20,557 bases of DNA from Chara braunii (Eukaryota > Streptophyta > Charophyceae > Charales > Characeae). Position 1 is the stretch's first letter. Every line of letters begins with the position of its first letter. Shown here piece after piece: positions 1 to 9,510 of the stretch. The notes below the pieces were generated by a model that saw only the letters and a list, made by a program, of their open reading frames with translations, was not told the origin of the DNA and made no database searches. The stretch covers positions 2,459,796 to 2,480,352 of the forward strand of contig BFEA01000045.1 of NCBI GenBank assembly GCA_003427395.1, given 5' to 3'. Both the position numbers and the translations under genes were made by a program.

Positions 1-641
1 AACTTTCCCCCCCACGTTCCCCCCCCATCACCATCACGATCATCATCATCATCATCATCATCATCATCTACCCATGCAACCCCCTTTTTTAACCCTACCT
101 ACCACGCTACCACCCAATCAATCGTAGATAGGATCGCTCCGCCCTCGATTTACATCAAAACTAATTTATTCCTTTATTTATTTATTTTTTTATTCCTTGT
201 TTTTAGAACTCATTTGAAATTCATGTAAACTCGAAAATATTTAATTAACTATCTTTCTCGACATTTCTTTTTCAAAAATATTTTCTTTTTCAAAATTTTC
301 AAAAATACGTAGGATTAATCACTGTTTCTCGACATTTCTTCTTCGAAATTCGAAAATAATTTTAATTAATTAATTTTATTTATTTATTTAATTCAAAAAT
401 CTTTTAAAATTAATTAAATTCTTTTTCCACATTTCTTTCTTTTTCGTAATTCGAAATACGTAAATAAATTAATTCTTTTCCGACATTCCTTTGAAATTCG
501 AAACTACTTTTCATTCATTCTTTTTCAAAAATTTTTAAAATACGTTAGAATTAAGTAAATTCTTTTTCGATATTTCTTTTTTTTTTTTTCAAAATTAAAA
601 AATAATTTTACTTAATTCCTTTTCTCGTATATTTTAATAAA
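1..641. other. AT-rich non-coding DNA left of the solo LTR
   Basis: There is no coding signal. From about 130 onward the DNA is very AT-rich, and variants of a motif reading roughly TTTTTCGACATTTCTTTTTC followed by TTCGAAA and AATTAATT recur at irregular spacing (near 253, 324, 422, 474 and 561). The same style continues after the solo LTR at 1409-1705. The two stretches therefore look like one host region that the solo LTR interrupted. It may be an old degenerate satellite or AT-biased intergenic DNA. Confidence 0.55.
27..69. repeat. CAT/ATC trinucleotide microsatellite
   Basis: An interrupted run of CATCAC units leads into about ten perfect ATC units. A smaller GAT run (about six units) lies inside the solo LTR near 1050-1067. 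I see no associated gene. Confidence 0.9.
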
Positions 642-1408
642 TGCGAGGATCAGGGTCCTCGGTAGGCCTATGGGGCCCTGTTTACAGCAGCTGCTGTACA
701 CAGGCAGCCTCCTGGGGCATTCCGGAAGCTTCTGGGCCTAGGCCAGTGCAGCCAGGCTGCGCGAGCAGGCCAGCTCTTTCCATAAAGGAAAGAGCTCACC
801 CCTGGCAGCCTCATTCAGGCACTCGCATGCTAGCCGCAGCGCTGCTGGAGCAAGAGCTCGCGGCTGCTGGCTGGAGCTGAGAGGCGAGGTGCAGAACGTG
901 CGGTCGTGCAGGGAAGAAGGGCGCTGCTGAGGGCAGAACCATAGCCCAGCCACCATAGCTGGTGGGCTTGGTCTACAGTGAGGCGCAGGGGTGGTCTTCG
1001 GGTGTAAGAGAGGACAGACGTGGGAGTAAAGTCAGGGGATAGGTGAAGGATGATGATGATGATGATGGGAGGGCACTTACCTTGTATTGGCGATGGTCTG
1101 CATGGGCGACATCTTCAAGTACTTCGGGTTGCTGCCGATGTCAATAGTTGCATTGTCAATTAGTAGGCTGTAGTAGCTGTGTTAGGAGTAGGCTGGGCGC
1201 TGAGCGCTAAGTAGGAGAGTGAAGGGACTGGACTCTTGTGTTGATGAGGAGAGAGTATGCTCTCCATGACATTGGTTTTCAGTACTATGAACCTCCATTG
1301 GTGTATTATTGGTGCAATGCTGCTCTCTGGACACGGTGTGACTATCTGGCTTTCAATGTGATGGTGTAATATGGAATTGTCATCTCGCTGTTGCTTATTT
1401 TCCTTGCA
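642..1408 (+). mobile_element. Solo LTR of a Ty3/gypsy family, plus orientation
   Basis: The 767-bp block begins TGCGAGG and ends CTTCCTTGCA-like (TTTTCCTTGCA). These are the same two ends as the LTRs of the minus-strand element read in its sense direction, which start TGCGAGGCACA and end ATCTTCCTTGCA. Internal blocks also match, among them GGCCCTGTTTAC, CCGGAAGCTTCT and a GTACTTCGGG segment. It is flanked on both sides by TAAA (638-641 and 1409-1412), a 4-bp target-site duplication. No internal retrotransposon sequence is attached. It is GC-rich against AT-rich flanks and about 170 bp shorter than the full element's LTRs, so it is a diverged subfamily left behind, probably by LTR-LTR recombination. 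Confidence 0.85.
1081..1181 (-). other. Antisense open stretch with consensus 5' splice site inside the solo LTR
   Basis: Read on the minus strand (antisense to the LTR), 33 codons are open after a TAA. They include SLLIDNATID and SNPKYLKMSP, and the stretch ends at AG|GTAAGT, a perfect splice-donor consensus. The homologous antisense segment of the full-length LTRs (1879-2028 and 9666-9833) is also open and also ends at a donor. The shared residues are SLL, D, S and PKY. I do not recognise the peptide. It may be an exon captured by, or evolved in, the LTR, or chance. Confidence 0.3.
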
Positions 1409-1705
1409 TAAATTCCCTTTAAAAATTCTCGAACTTCGGGAATATTTTACTTTGAAATTTCACGCTTTTCATACCCCAGAATTCATTTCGAATAAATTTA
1501 ACCAGAATTTATTTTTTCAATTTTTTTTTTTATTATAATATCTTCAGCATTTATTTCATTCCTGAAAGTTTCGTGTTTCCAACTTTTCTCCCGCAAAATC
1601 CTTTCCGAATTTTCGAATTAATCTCGAATAAATTACTTCAAATCGGAATAATTTATTTTGAATTAATTCCCATTTTATTCATTTATTGTTTTGGCAAATA
1701 CCTTT
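1409..1705. other. AT-rich host DNA between the solo LTR and the full-length element
   Basis: This 297-bp AT-rich stretch has TTCGAA-type motifs like those of 1-641. It begins with the TAAA target duplicate of the solo LTR (1409-1412) and ends with CTTT (1702-1705), the left target duplicate of the full-length element. No gene is seen. Confidence 0.6.
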
Positions 1706-2639
1706 TGCAAGGAAGATGAGCAATAGCGAACTTCAGAAATCAAACAGCATCATACGCATGAGACCAAATAGTCGTGACCTCGAACCAATAGCAGAATTGC
1801 ATCACGAGTTTCACCAAATAAGAGCACACCAAACGCTCATAATTGATAATGCTGGAATAGTCTCATCATCATCAATGAAGAACCAATGTTGATATCCTAT
1901 CTGGCGCTCGGCGCCCAGACTACAGATGGAAGATCCTATCTAGCCTGCTCTACGATGCCGTTGATGACGTCAACAGCTCCCCGAAGTACGAGCAGATCTC
2001 GGACAATGTCGTACGCTTCAAGCACCAGGTATGTCTCTCGTATCACTCACAACCTCGTTCCCCAACTCACAGATGCCACATGGACCCAAGGACCACCATG
2101 CGCCCCATCCAGCATACAGCAGCGCAGCTCGGCTATGGCTGCCTGCTCCTTCCAGCTCGCCCGTGAGCGTGTGAGCATGGCCAACGTTAGCGCAGCAGCG
2201 CTTGCGCAGCATGCAGCCAGTGCCCGAACATCCAATGCGTAGGCAGGCCCTTCTCTATATCGAAGTGGCCTGCTGCTGCGTGCGATAATGCGGTACTGGG
2301 CCCTGGCCTAGAAGCTTCCGGTAGGCCCCACGAGGTTGAGCCTCAGTTCGAAGTAAACAGGGCCAGGGCCTGTGGTGGTTACCAGCACCCAACTGCCCTC
2401 GGCCTTTGTTCGGTCCACTTTGTGTACCCGGCCCAGGGCCTGCCTCAGTTACATGCAATGAAGGCAGCCTGGGCCTGGGCGCTTCCAACCAATTGGCGCT
2501 GCGCAACTGCCTGAATTTCCCCAGTTGTGTAGTGACCCCAAAATGGCCTGTAGGCCTCGGTCGTGCCTGCCTTCACTTAGGACGCCCGACTGTGTGGAAA
2601 ATAGGCCCTTTAGGGCATATCGAGGCCATGTGCCTCGCA
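1706..2639 (-). repeat. 3' LTR of the minus-strand Ty3/gypsy element
   Basis: This 934-bp LTR reads TGCGAGGCACATGG at its sense start (plus coordinate 2639) and ends CTTCCTTGCA at 1706. It follows the polypurine tract at 2640-2652 directly. The sense start can fold as CGAGGC-ACATG-GCCTCG (2621-2637). It is near-identical to 9511-10445, and the neighbouring solo LTR shares both termini. LTRs normally supply the promoter and polyadenylation signal; I did not identify either with confidence here. Confidence 0.93.
1879..2028 (+). other. Antisense exon-like open stretch in the 3' LTR
   Basis: Fifty codons are open on the plus strand (antisense to the element) after a TGA and end at CAG|GTATGT, a good splice-donor match. 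The peptide includes RRPDYRWKILSSLLYDAVDD and SSPKYEQISD. The copy in the other LTR is also open over 56 codons and ends CAA|GTATGT. Composition looks protein-like, but I cannot name a family. No acceptor or start codon is defined, so this is a candidate exon only. Confidence 0.3.
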
Positions 2640-2652
2640 TTCCCTCCTCCAT
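2640..2652 (-). other. Polypurine tract of the minus-strand element
   Basis: On the minus strand this reads ATGGAGGAGGGAA and runs directly into the TG of the 3' LTR at 2639. Its position and composition are those of the primer for plus-strand DNA synthesis in LTR elements. Confidence 0.85.
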
Positions 2653-2675
2653 ACTTCGATAGTCCTCTGAGAAGT

Positions 2676-3886
2676 TCAGTCTTCGATAATTTGGCGTTTT
2701 CCCTTCTGCAGAGTTTTCTCGTAGTGAGCGACAACCGGTGGAAAGGTCTGCATCAGTTCCTCCCGTGTGAACCATCTATCCTCCTTTGGATCAGTGTGAT
2801 GTCTGAACCGAACTCGATACTGCATCTTCAGATTTGGAGGACGTCCTCTATCAGTCGGACTTGGAACTGGCATCTCCCAGTGATCAACGATGTCATTGAT
2901 GTCGACCACTCCGTCCATGGTTGGGGGCAACATAGAGCGGCGAGAGGGAAACTGGTCAGTTTCCTTGAATGGTGCAAGCTTAGAGGCGTGAAAAACAAGG
3001 TAAGTGCGAAGGTGTCCAGGGATCCGAATGACATATGAGGGCCCGTCTGGTTCATCCCCAACTACATCCAAAACCTCGGATGGTCCAAAGTACTGTGGCA
3101 TGAGCTTATGGGAAATCTCGTGCTCCTGTCCCAGTTCTGAAGCTTTGACCCAGACCCTGTCCCCTGCTTGAAACATAGATGGGCGGCGGTGCTTGTTCTC
3201 AGATTCTATCATTGCCACCTGTGCTTTGTGCATGTGTTCTACTGCCTGCTGCATATGACTCTCATATCTATAAGCGAACTCCAAAGTGCCTGGAGCAGCA
3301 GTAGGCTGGTTCTCAGGTAGCAGAAAGTCAAGGGGGAGTCTGGGTTTGAATGTTAGAAGTAGGCTATTAGGACTTACTCCCGTGGCACTATGAACTGCGT
3401 TGTTATATAGGCTGGCGATGAGAGCAAGCTTCTCATCCCAGTCCACTTGATTAGGCTTAATGTAATGCCTAAGCAAGTGTTGAACAACACAGTTCATTTG
3501 CTCGGCCTGTCCGTTTGCCTCTGGATGGTTCCCAAATGTCATTTGCAGTTGCATTCCTTGTTCGACAGCCACGGCCTTCCACAGTTCACTGGTGAATCGG
3601 ACATCCCTGTCGCTGATTATAGACTTCGGCAGGCCAAAGCCTCTGACCCAATTTTCCTTAAATAGCTTGATAACGTACTCGGTCTTTGCTGTTTCCCGCA
3701 TGGCCACTAACCTAGCATGCTTACTAAATCTATCCACGATGGCGTAGATGTACCTCATGCCACTCTTGCTGGTGACTACCGTATCCATGAAGTCCATGGA
3801 CAGGCTTTCACCAGGCCTTTCCAAAATGGGAAGGGGCTTGAGCAGCCCAAGAGGAGCCTGTGTCCAGGGCTTGTCACGTTGACAAC
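2676..3886 (-). pseudogene. pol: Integrase core and chromodomain-like C-terminus (pol, 3' part)
   Basis: Integrase inserts element cDNA into host DNA. In the open frame running from 3986, the catalytic residues are D65 (MDFMDT), D126 (SDRDVRF) and E162 (EANGQAEQMN). That is a DD35E spacing with 60 and then 35 intervening residues, so the catalytic core looks complete. A GPF-like segment (YFGPSEVLDVVGDEP, VFHASKLAPF) follows. The last 80 or so residues resemble a chromodomain in layout (IVDHW, QYRVRFRHHTDPKEDRWFTR, VVAHYEKTL) but lack the usual WxGY and TWEP signature, so I call it chromodomain-like only. The first ~33 residues of that open frame (3986-3888) are out of frame: the true upstream part lies in the neighbouring frame, which ends at a TAA at 3887-3889. 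A 1-base loss near the CQVCQ-type motif explains the switch. Confidence 0.9.
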
Positions 3887-4543
3887 TTAACAAGTATCGA
3901 CATCCAGTTTGGCATCTCTCAACATCGTGGGCCACCAGAACCGCTGCAACAAATTGGCTGCAGTCTTCTTGAAACCAAAATGTCATGTGGCATCATGACA
4001 CTCTCCTAAAAATAAACTACGCAAAGACTCTCTATTAGGAACACACAATTGTTTATTCCCGGCCTTCTCAAGGAACAGCGGGCCGTTGACCAACTCAAAC
4101 TCGGCAGAAGTCACCTTGTCCTTCGCCTCGAGTCTGCGTATGATCTCAGACATGAACTGGTCCTTGCGATAGGCTTCCACCAACGAGCAAGTGACATCGT
4201 CCGCAAGCCCAAACTCAGTGATCAGCGCACCGGAGAAGTCTGGCCTACACGAAAGCGCGTCAACAACTTTGTTGTACTCACCTTTGAGATACTGGGGCTC
4301 GAAGTCATGCTGCTCAATGACTTCGATCCAGCGTTTAAGCGCATCGGAGAGCACAGGCTGAGTTCTCATCCACTTCAGGGTATGATGATCAGTCCTGACG
4401 ATGAAGAACCTACCAAGGAGAGTGCCTCCAGTGGGTAAGCGCTTTATAGATCGCGTACAACTCCTTCTCATAGGTGGACTGGCCAACTTCTAAGAGGACA
4501 TCTTTTTGGACATGTACTCCACTGGCCTCAACTTTGGCCCCGC
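3887..4543 (-). pseudogene. pol: RNase H (C-terminal part) and integrase zinc-binding region (pol, middle)
   Basis: This continues the protease-RT frame past a TAG at 4544-4546. The peptide after the stop (AGPKLRPVEYMSKKMSS) is normal RNase H sequence, then comes a second in-frame TAG (4490-4492). Between about 4480 and 4420 the sense reading moves to another frame, where STYEKELYAIYKALTHWRH is encoded, and then returns to the first frame at GRFFIVRTDHHTLKWM. A compensating pair of small indels explains this. Downstream are the end of RNase H (DALSCRPDF) and the integrase HHCC finger: ECHDAT, a TGA at 3983-3985, HFGFKKT, FWWPTM and VDTC. RNase H degrades the RNA strand during cDNA synthesis; the HHCC finger is the N-terminal domain of integrase. 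Confidence 0.85.
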
Positions 4544-6277
4544 CTACTGCGTGAGCACGACGCCTATGCCATATTGGCTAGTATCTGTGGTAACTATAAA
4601 CGGCTTGTCCGGATCAGGAAGTTTCAAGACCTCATGGTGTGTCAACGCATGCTTCAGATGTTTGAAAGCAGCCTCACACATGTCTGTCCACTCCCATGGG
4701 GTGTCAAGGCGAGTTAGGTCCGTCAAAGGGGCGGCAACTATGCTATAGTTCTTCACAAAATTGCGATGGTAGCCGGTCATCCCTAAGAAGGACCTCATCT
4801 CAATCACAGACTGAGGACGCGGCCAGTCACGAATGCTGGCCATCTTCGCGTTATCTAGCTTCAAACCCTCCGCGGAAATCTCATGACCCAAGTACAAGAT
4901 CCGGGTGCGACCAAACTCACATTTCTCCCCAGTGATCTTGAAGTTGTGTAGCCGAAGGAGACCAAGGACTTTATCTAAGTGCGCAACGTGCTCCTCGATA
5001 GTCCTACTAAAAATAAGTATGTCATCGAGGTACACGATGACAAACTTATGCAAGTAGTTATGAAAGATCCGATTCATAGCGTGCTGAAAGGTGTCAGGAG
5101 CATTGCAAAGGCCGAAAGGCATCACCACAAACTCGCACAGACTGTACCTGGTCTGAAAAGCGGTTTTGTGTTGATCCTCCGTCCGTATTGCAATCTGATG
5201 GTACCCAAACTTTAGATCTATCTTACTGAAGTACCAACACCCTTGCACTCTATCTAGCAAATCGTCGATGCGCGGTAGGGGCTCTCTGTTCTTGACAGTG
5301 ATGGCATTGACGCCCCTATAGTCAATGCACATCCTCAGAGTTCCCCCCTTCTTCGGCACAAATAAAACTGGAGATTCGTAAGGGGAGGCACTCGGCCGGA
5401 TCCAACCCTTCTCTACGAGTTCCTTGAGTTGCCGACGAAGCTCATCAAGCTCGCCTGGAGACATCCGATAGATCCTATCCTTCGGGATGCTAGACCCTGG
5501 GATAATCTCTATGGTGTGGATGACCTCCCTCTCGACAACCCCTGTCGGCTCTTCAAATAGATCAGGGTACTTAGCAACTACTCCCTCTATCTCCGACGAC
5601 ATTTTCAAAGACTCGCCTGCTGCAGAGACATAGACTAGATGCATACCCTCCTCCGGATTTTGCTTATAGTAGTTGGAAAACGCGGCGGCACACATGCATC
5701 TGTAGGACTTGATCAGACTACTCGCCTTAAACTTACGTAATCTGGCGGTCCCTTCACCTGGCAAAATGTGCTTGACCACTTTTCGGTCCCAGTTAAACTG
5801 GGGCTGTGCAACCGAAAGATAGTACATACCCAACAAGATATCCGTTGGGAGATCATCGCTGACTAGGAACGAGACGCGATGTCTCAGTTCCCCTCCCGCG
5901 TACGGGAAACAAAATTCAACATCCTGTAGGTCGTCATTAACTACCATGTGCTGTTTGTTGGCACAGGTCGACTCCACAAGTCGACTCAGGAGCTGCACTT
6001 GCCCCTGTAAGCGCAGTCTCTCAATGCAAGCGCGACTAATGAAGTTCCTTGTCGAGCAAGTGTCATAATAGGCCCCGGCCTTGTGGCCGCCGATGACTAC
6101 CTCACCGACGAACATCTCTCCCTTAGGGGCTTTAGCTAATGCCGTCCAAGAAGCTAGGGGGTCTGATCTAGACCACTCCTCTAACTCCTCCAAGGATTCA
6201 AACACATTCATCGAACAGAGGCTCGATGGGTCTGAATGTATTTGCGGGACAACGATGGAGTCAATAGCTTGGGCCAT
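4544..6277 (-). pseudogene. pol: Protease-reverse transcriptase region (pol, 5' part)
   Basis: This is a long open frame of 577 residues. Residues ~60-190 are a retropepsin-like aspartic protease (EVVIGGHKAGAYYDTCSTRNF, later PTDILLGMYYL). The catalytic triad reads DTC (6056-6064) where DTG or DSG is normal, so activity is doubtful. From about residue 270 comes reverse transcriptase: LRMCIDYRGVNAIT, FSKIDLKFGYHQI, MPFGLCNAPDTFQ and the catalytic YLDD (5021-5032), then LYLGHEIS and SFLGMTGYHRNF. RNase H starts at FIVTTDTSQYGIGVVLTQ and is cut by TAG at 4544. Several motif positions differ from the usual consensus (DLKFG for DLRSG-type, APDTF for APATF). The upstream sequence in the same frame, back to 6475, is probably also pol or linker, interrupted by a TGA at 6281-6283. 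Confidence 0.92.
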
Positions 6278-6336
6278 CTCTCAAGATGGTGCGGGTGTGT
6301 TCACCACCTCGACCCTAGCAGGACCAGCTACTGTTC

Positions 6337-8241
6337 CTACTGGCCCGACGCGTTTCCCAGAGCAGTGCCAGAACTGCTGGCCACATTGCTGCCAACGAGA
6401 GTGGAGAATCCGAACGCCTGCCCCATCGTAGGCGAGATCTTTCCGGCCACCTTTTTGTCTCAGCACTTGAACTGGTTATGGCCGTATTGGCCACAACGGA
6501 TACAAGCCTACCGCGTGTACCGACCTCTCCACACGTCCTCACTGAGACCCGCGTTCTCCCATGGAGGAGCATTGGGGTCAACTTGACTCCTAGACCGGGA
6601 ACCTCCACGACGTCTACCGGCCTTACCTTTTTGAGCTACCGCAACGACTACTCCACCCCCTGAAGCTTCTACGTTGCCAGCCTTTGAACCCACTCCCGCC
6701 TGGAAGTCGTTGTCCAACTCGATGGTGGAACCATCGTTGTCGACGAAAATGACGAGTCCTATCTTTGCTTCCAGGTCTAGGGCCTTCTTGCTAAGCGAGC
6801 GGAAGTTGTGCATGTTGATGTTGGCCTCTTTTGCCAACTGATTCCTGAGAGCCATAGGAAAGCATCTCAAGTAGGAGGTGAGTAAAACCTGGGGGTCATA
6901 GCGCACCCCAGGGACACAGATCAGACGCTCTACTGCGTCTGTCGCTTCCCTTACTGACTTAAACTGCCTAGTATGCAAAGTCAGGATCGCATCAGTGGCC
7001 TTTTGGGCCTCCTGAGGATCATGCCACCTGTCTTCCACCATCTTGAGGAAGTCATCCAATTTCTGGTTGACTGCCCAACCGCCAAAATCATGACCGTATC
7101 CATGTAACCGCACTAAGTCGCTCAACCATCTTGCTGCACTCCCCTCTAGATAGGAGGCAGCCACAAGCACTTCCTTGTGCAGCAAGGTAAGTTTACACTT
7201 AACATAGGCTGGCACTGCCCTCAACCATGTGTCGAGGTCTTCGCCCCTATCATCCCCTGTAAAGAGTTTAGGAGCAGCGATGGGCGTCTTTGGAACCCAC
7301 CAACTTTGTCCCGGTACCTGCACCATTCCGGGATGTGGACCCTGTGGTGCAGGCTGCTGCACTAGCTGTTGCTGGGGCTGTGTACCCTGCGGCTATGCAG
7401 GCTGCGAGACAGCAAGCTGCCCGCTTACGGCAACCTGCGACAGAGGTTGGGAGAACACTGTCTGTACAGGAACCTGTACACTAGGACCTGTTGAGAACCC
7501 TCCTGCTAACGACATACCCAGGGAAACGGTTTGGACCGATGCTGGGGAAACATATGGGGATACCCCAATCACCGGTGGGACATAAGGAGGAGGTTGTACA
7601 ACGGGCCAGGCACCGGGCCCGGACAACGATGGTGCTGCCTGCACTCGCCCGACCAGCAAGGCCAGACTCTTCTGGATATCCTGAAGGAGAGCCGTGTGGT
7701 GGTCCTGCATTTCTACTACATCTAGCAAGACGGTCCGTAGGGTCCTCACATCATCATCCATGTTCGTCAGGTCCATCTCCTCTAACTCACTATTTTCCGC
7801 TTGTCTCCGGAGAATCCTGGCTCTTCTTCTAATCATTCTTTCCTTCTCCGCCTTCATCTCTCCTAAGGCCTTCTGTAGTTGTGCCTCCTGCAGTGCTGCC
7901 TGCTGTATGGCGATCTCATTGGAAGTCAACACTAATGGCTGGCTTTCCACGACGCCAATGGACTGACTCAAGGTCTGTGTGACCGTTGACCCTACAGTCC
8001 CTGAACTGCTGGCCTGGGAACTCTGCTGCGCAGCGGTTGCCATGGTTGCTGATGTAGCGGCTTCGCTTGCGAATGCCCTGCTGGCCTCCGCTGCCCTAGC
8101 TCTCCGCTGCTGCTGTTGCCTCTCCCTAAGTTGGCGGAACAGTAACCTATCACCCTCGGGTCCTAATGCCACGTGGGCAATCGGGCGTGTAGCCAATCGC
8201 AAGATCCGGTCGTCCTCACTAGTGGTATCCCCATCGCTCAT
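6337..8241 (-). pseudogene. gag: Gag polyprotein with CCHC zinc knuckle, broken by stops
   Basis: Gag builds the virus-like particle. One frame runs from the ATG at 8241 and is interrupted by TAG at 7393-7395, TAG at 6508-6510, TGA at 6460-6462 and TAG at 6337-6339. The N-terminal third has an Arg/Gln/Ala-rich likely coiled coil (QLRERQQQQRRARAAEA), a second coiled-coil-like stretch (ALGEMKAEKERMIRRRARIL) and a long Pro/Gln/Ser/Val linker. The capsid-like core follows 7362 (KLFTGDDRGEDLDTWLRAV, AASYLEGSAARWLSDLVR, RFPM-like CFPMALRNQLAKEA). A basic GRRRGGSRSRS patch comes before the zinc knuckle CIRCGQYGHNQFKC at 6463-6504, a perfect CX2CX4HX4C. The first three stops fit single C-to-T changes from CAG or CGA on the coding strand. 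Gag and pol are in different frames (pol is -1 relative to gag). Confidence 0.85.
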
Positions 8242-8753
8242 AAGCTACAAAACTGTACACAATCTGCACTAAGTCACTCTTTGATGCTTCCCACAGCGTA
8301 GTGCACAGACCGATTTATAATAACCAAACTAATTAATCGGTGGCTGCGTCAGAGAGTATATACATTTGGGTCCAACAGGTAAGTTCAGGTTCCTACAAAC
8401 GAAAATACTTTGACTTTGACTAGTTCGCAAACAGAAGCATAATGAACAGAAAACAGTTCTAAAATATGTTGTCTGTCAGATGTTAATGGTTGTACATCTA
8501 ACTAATCAAAATAAAAATAGAGTCATTTGTTGGGTCTGTTTGCAGAGTGGAATATTGCCCAAACTTATCACTTGGAATCTACCCCTCCCTCAGTTCTTCC
8601 TTAATGTCTCTTGTCGCCAAGGTCCCTAAGCAATCCGAACAGCGTGCGTGTCTAAAGGTGTGCACACAGCCCACCCCTGTGCCCCGAGTCATGCTGAGCT
8701 GGCTATCCCTGCACAGTCTTTATCCTCGCGTGCGGCGAGCCTTACACCGACCG

Positions 8754-8855
8754 ATTGGCTGATCAGGAGGCGTTTTTATGGACGGTCCCTGAAGTCCTCA
8801 AGAATTATTGACGATCACAGCCAATGGAAGGTACCCTGTCGGCGCTTATTTATAG
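8754..8855 (+). promoter_or_regulatory. Candidate plus-strand core promoter (CCAAT boxes and TATA-like box) inside the leader
   Basis: An inverted CCAAT (ATTGG, 8754-8758), a direct CCAAT (8821-8825) and a TATA-like TTATTTATAG (8846-8855) line up on the plus strand, opposite to the element. An ATG in a favourable A-rich context follows at 8946 but opens only a short frame. On the minus strand the same box reads CTATAAATAA, so either direction is possible. This is motif evidence only. Confidence 0.25.
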
Positions 8856-9490
8856 ACGCCCGGTCTCGTCTGTCCCATAGCGCTGGCCTGCCCTTCAGAA
8901 CCCCTCTACAGCGCAGCAAGCAGACAAAGGACAAAGCAACAAAACATGCGTGCTCTGCTCCTGGTGGGTTGGCATGGTGACCGTGACCCAGTGCTTCGTC
9001 CAGGGCCCTTCAGATAGCACCGCCCTCTCCTTCCAGATGCTCCACGTGAAGATTGACGACTCTCAAGGTTGAGCGCACACGACTCCTCACATGAGAGGAC
9101 TCTCAAGACAGAACACACATCCTCACGGTAAGAAGCGTCGAAGAGGGCAGATAAGGTTAGGTGCAACGGACCTCAAAATAGCTGGCCCCAACCACAGATA
9201 TTCTCACCAGATGACCCGATGTTGATTATGATGACCAATCGCTGCTTCGGCACAACCAGCATTGCACCACCGTTCCACCTCAGCATCAATCACACACCGG
9301 ATAGTTCTCATCACACTGCAAACACCCAATCTTCACCACTTAGCCTTCCTGGCGAGCCCCTCTCCACCTGGGTCGCCTACTTATCTTCGCCCTCCTCACT
9401 ACACACGTCCCACGGCACGGTCGCTCACCGCACACACCGCGTGCATGTACCGCATTAAGCAGAAGACAAGCGCCAGATTAGCGCACTGAA

Positions 9491-9507
9491 CCACAACTCC
9501 GATACCA
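9491..9507 (-). other. tRNA primer binding site
   Basis: On the minus strand, three bases after the CA end of the 5' LTR, the sequence reads TGGTATCGGAGTTGTGG. The plus strand CCACAACTCCGATACCA is therefore the 3' end of a tRNA including its CCA tail. The TGGTATC start resembles the initiator-Met-type sites of plant elements, but the rest does not match what I remember of that tRNA, so the isoacceptor is left open. Confidence 0.85.
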
Positions 9508-9510
9508 AAT

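Larger units (their letters stand above)
8242..9510 (-). other. Long untranslated leader of the minus-strand element
   Basis: There are 1,269 bases between the 5' LTR and the gag ATG, longer than in most Ty3/gypsy elements. I see no coding region. The primer binding site is at its 5' end (9491-9507). It also contains a promoter-like arrangement on the opposite strand (8750-8860). The length may reflect a packaging leader, an intron or foreign sequence acquired by the element. Confidence 0.6.

Noticed and set aside
2406-3038. 210-codon plus-strand open frame
   Set aside because: It runs antisense to the LTR end and the integrase tail, has no recognisable motif, and crosses the LTR/polypurine boundary.
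8946-9070. Short ATG frame and a spliced-exon reading (LHVKIDDSQ) downstream of the promoter-like block
   Set aside because: The peptide is only about ten residues, the donor after it is weak, and any similarity to a host protein start cannot be judged at that length.
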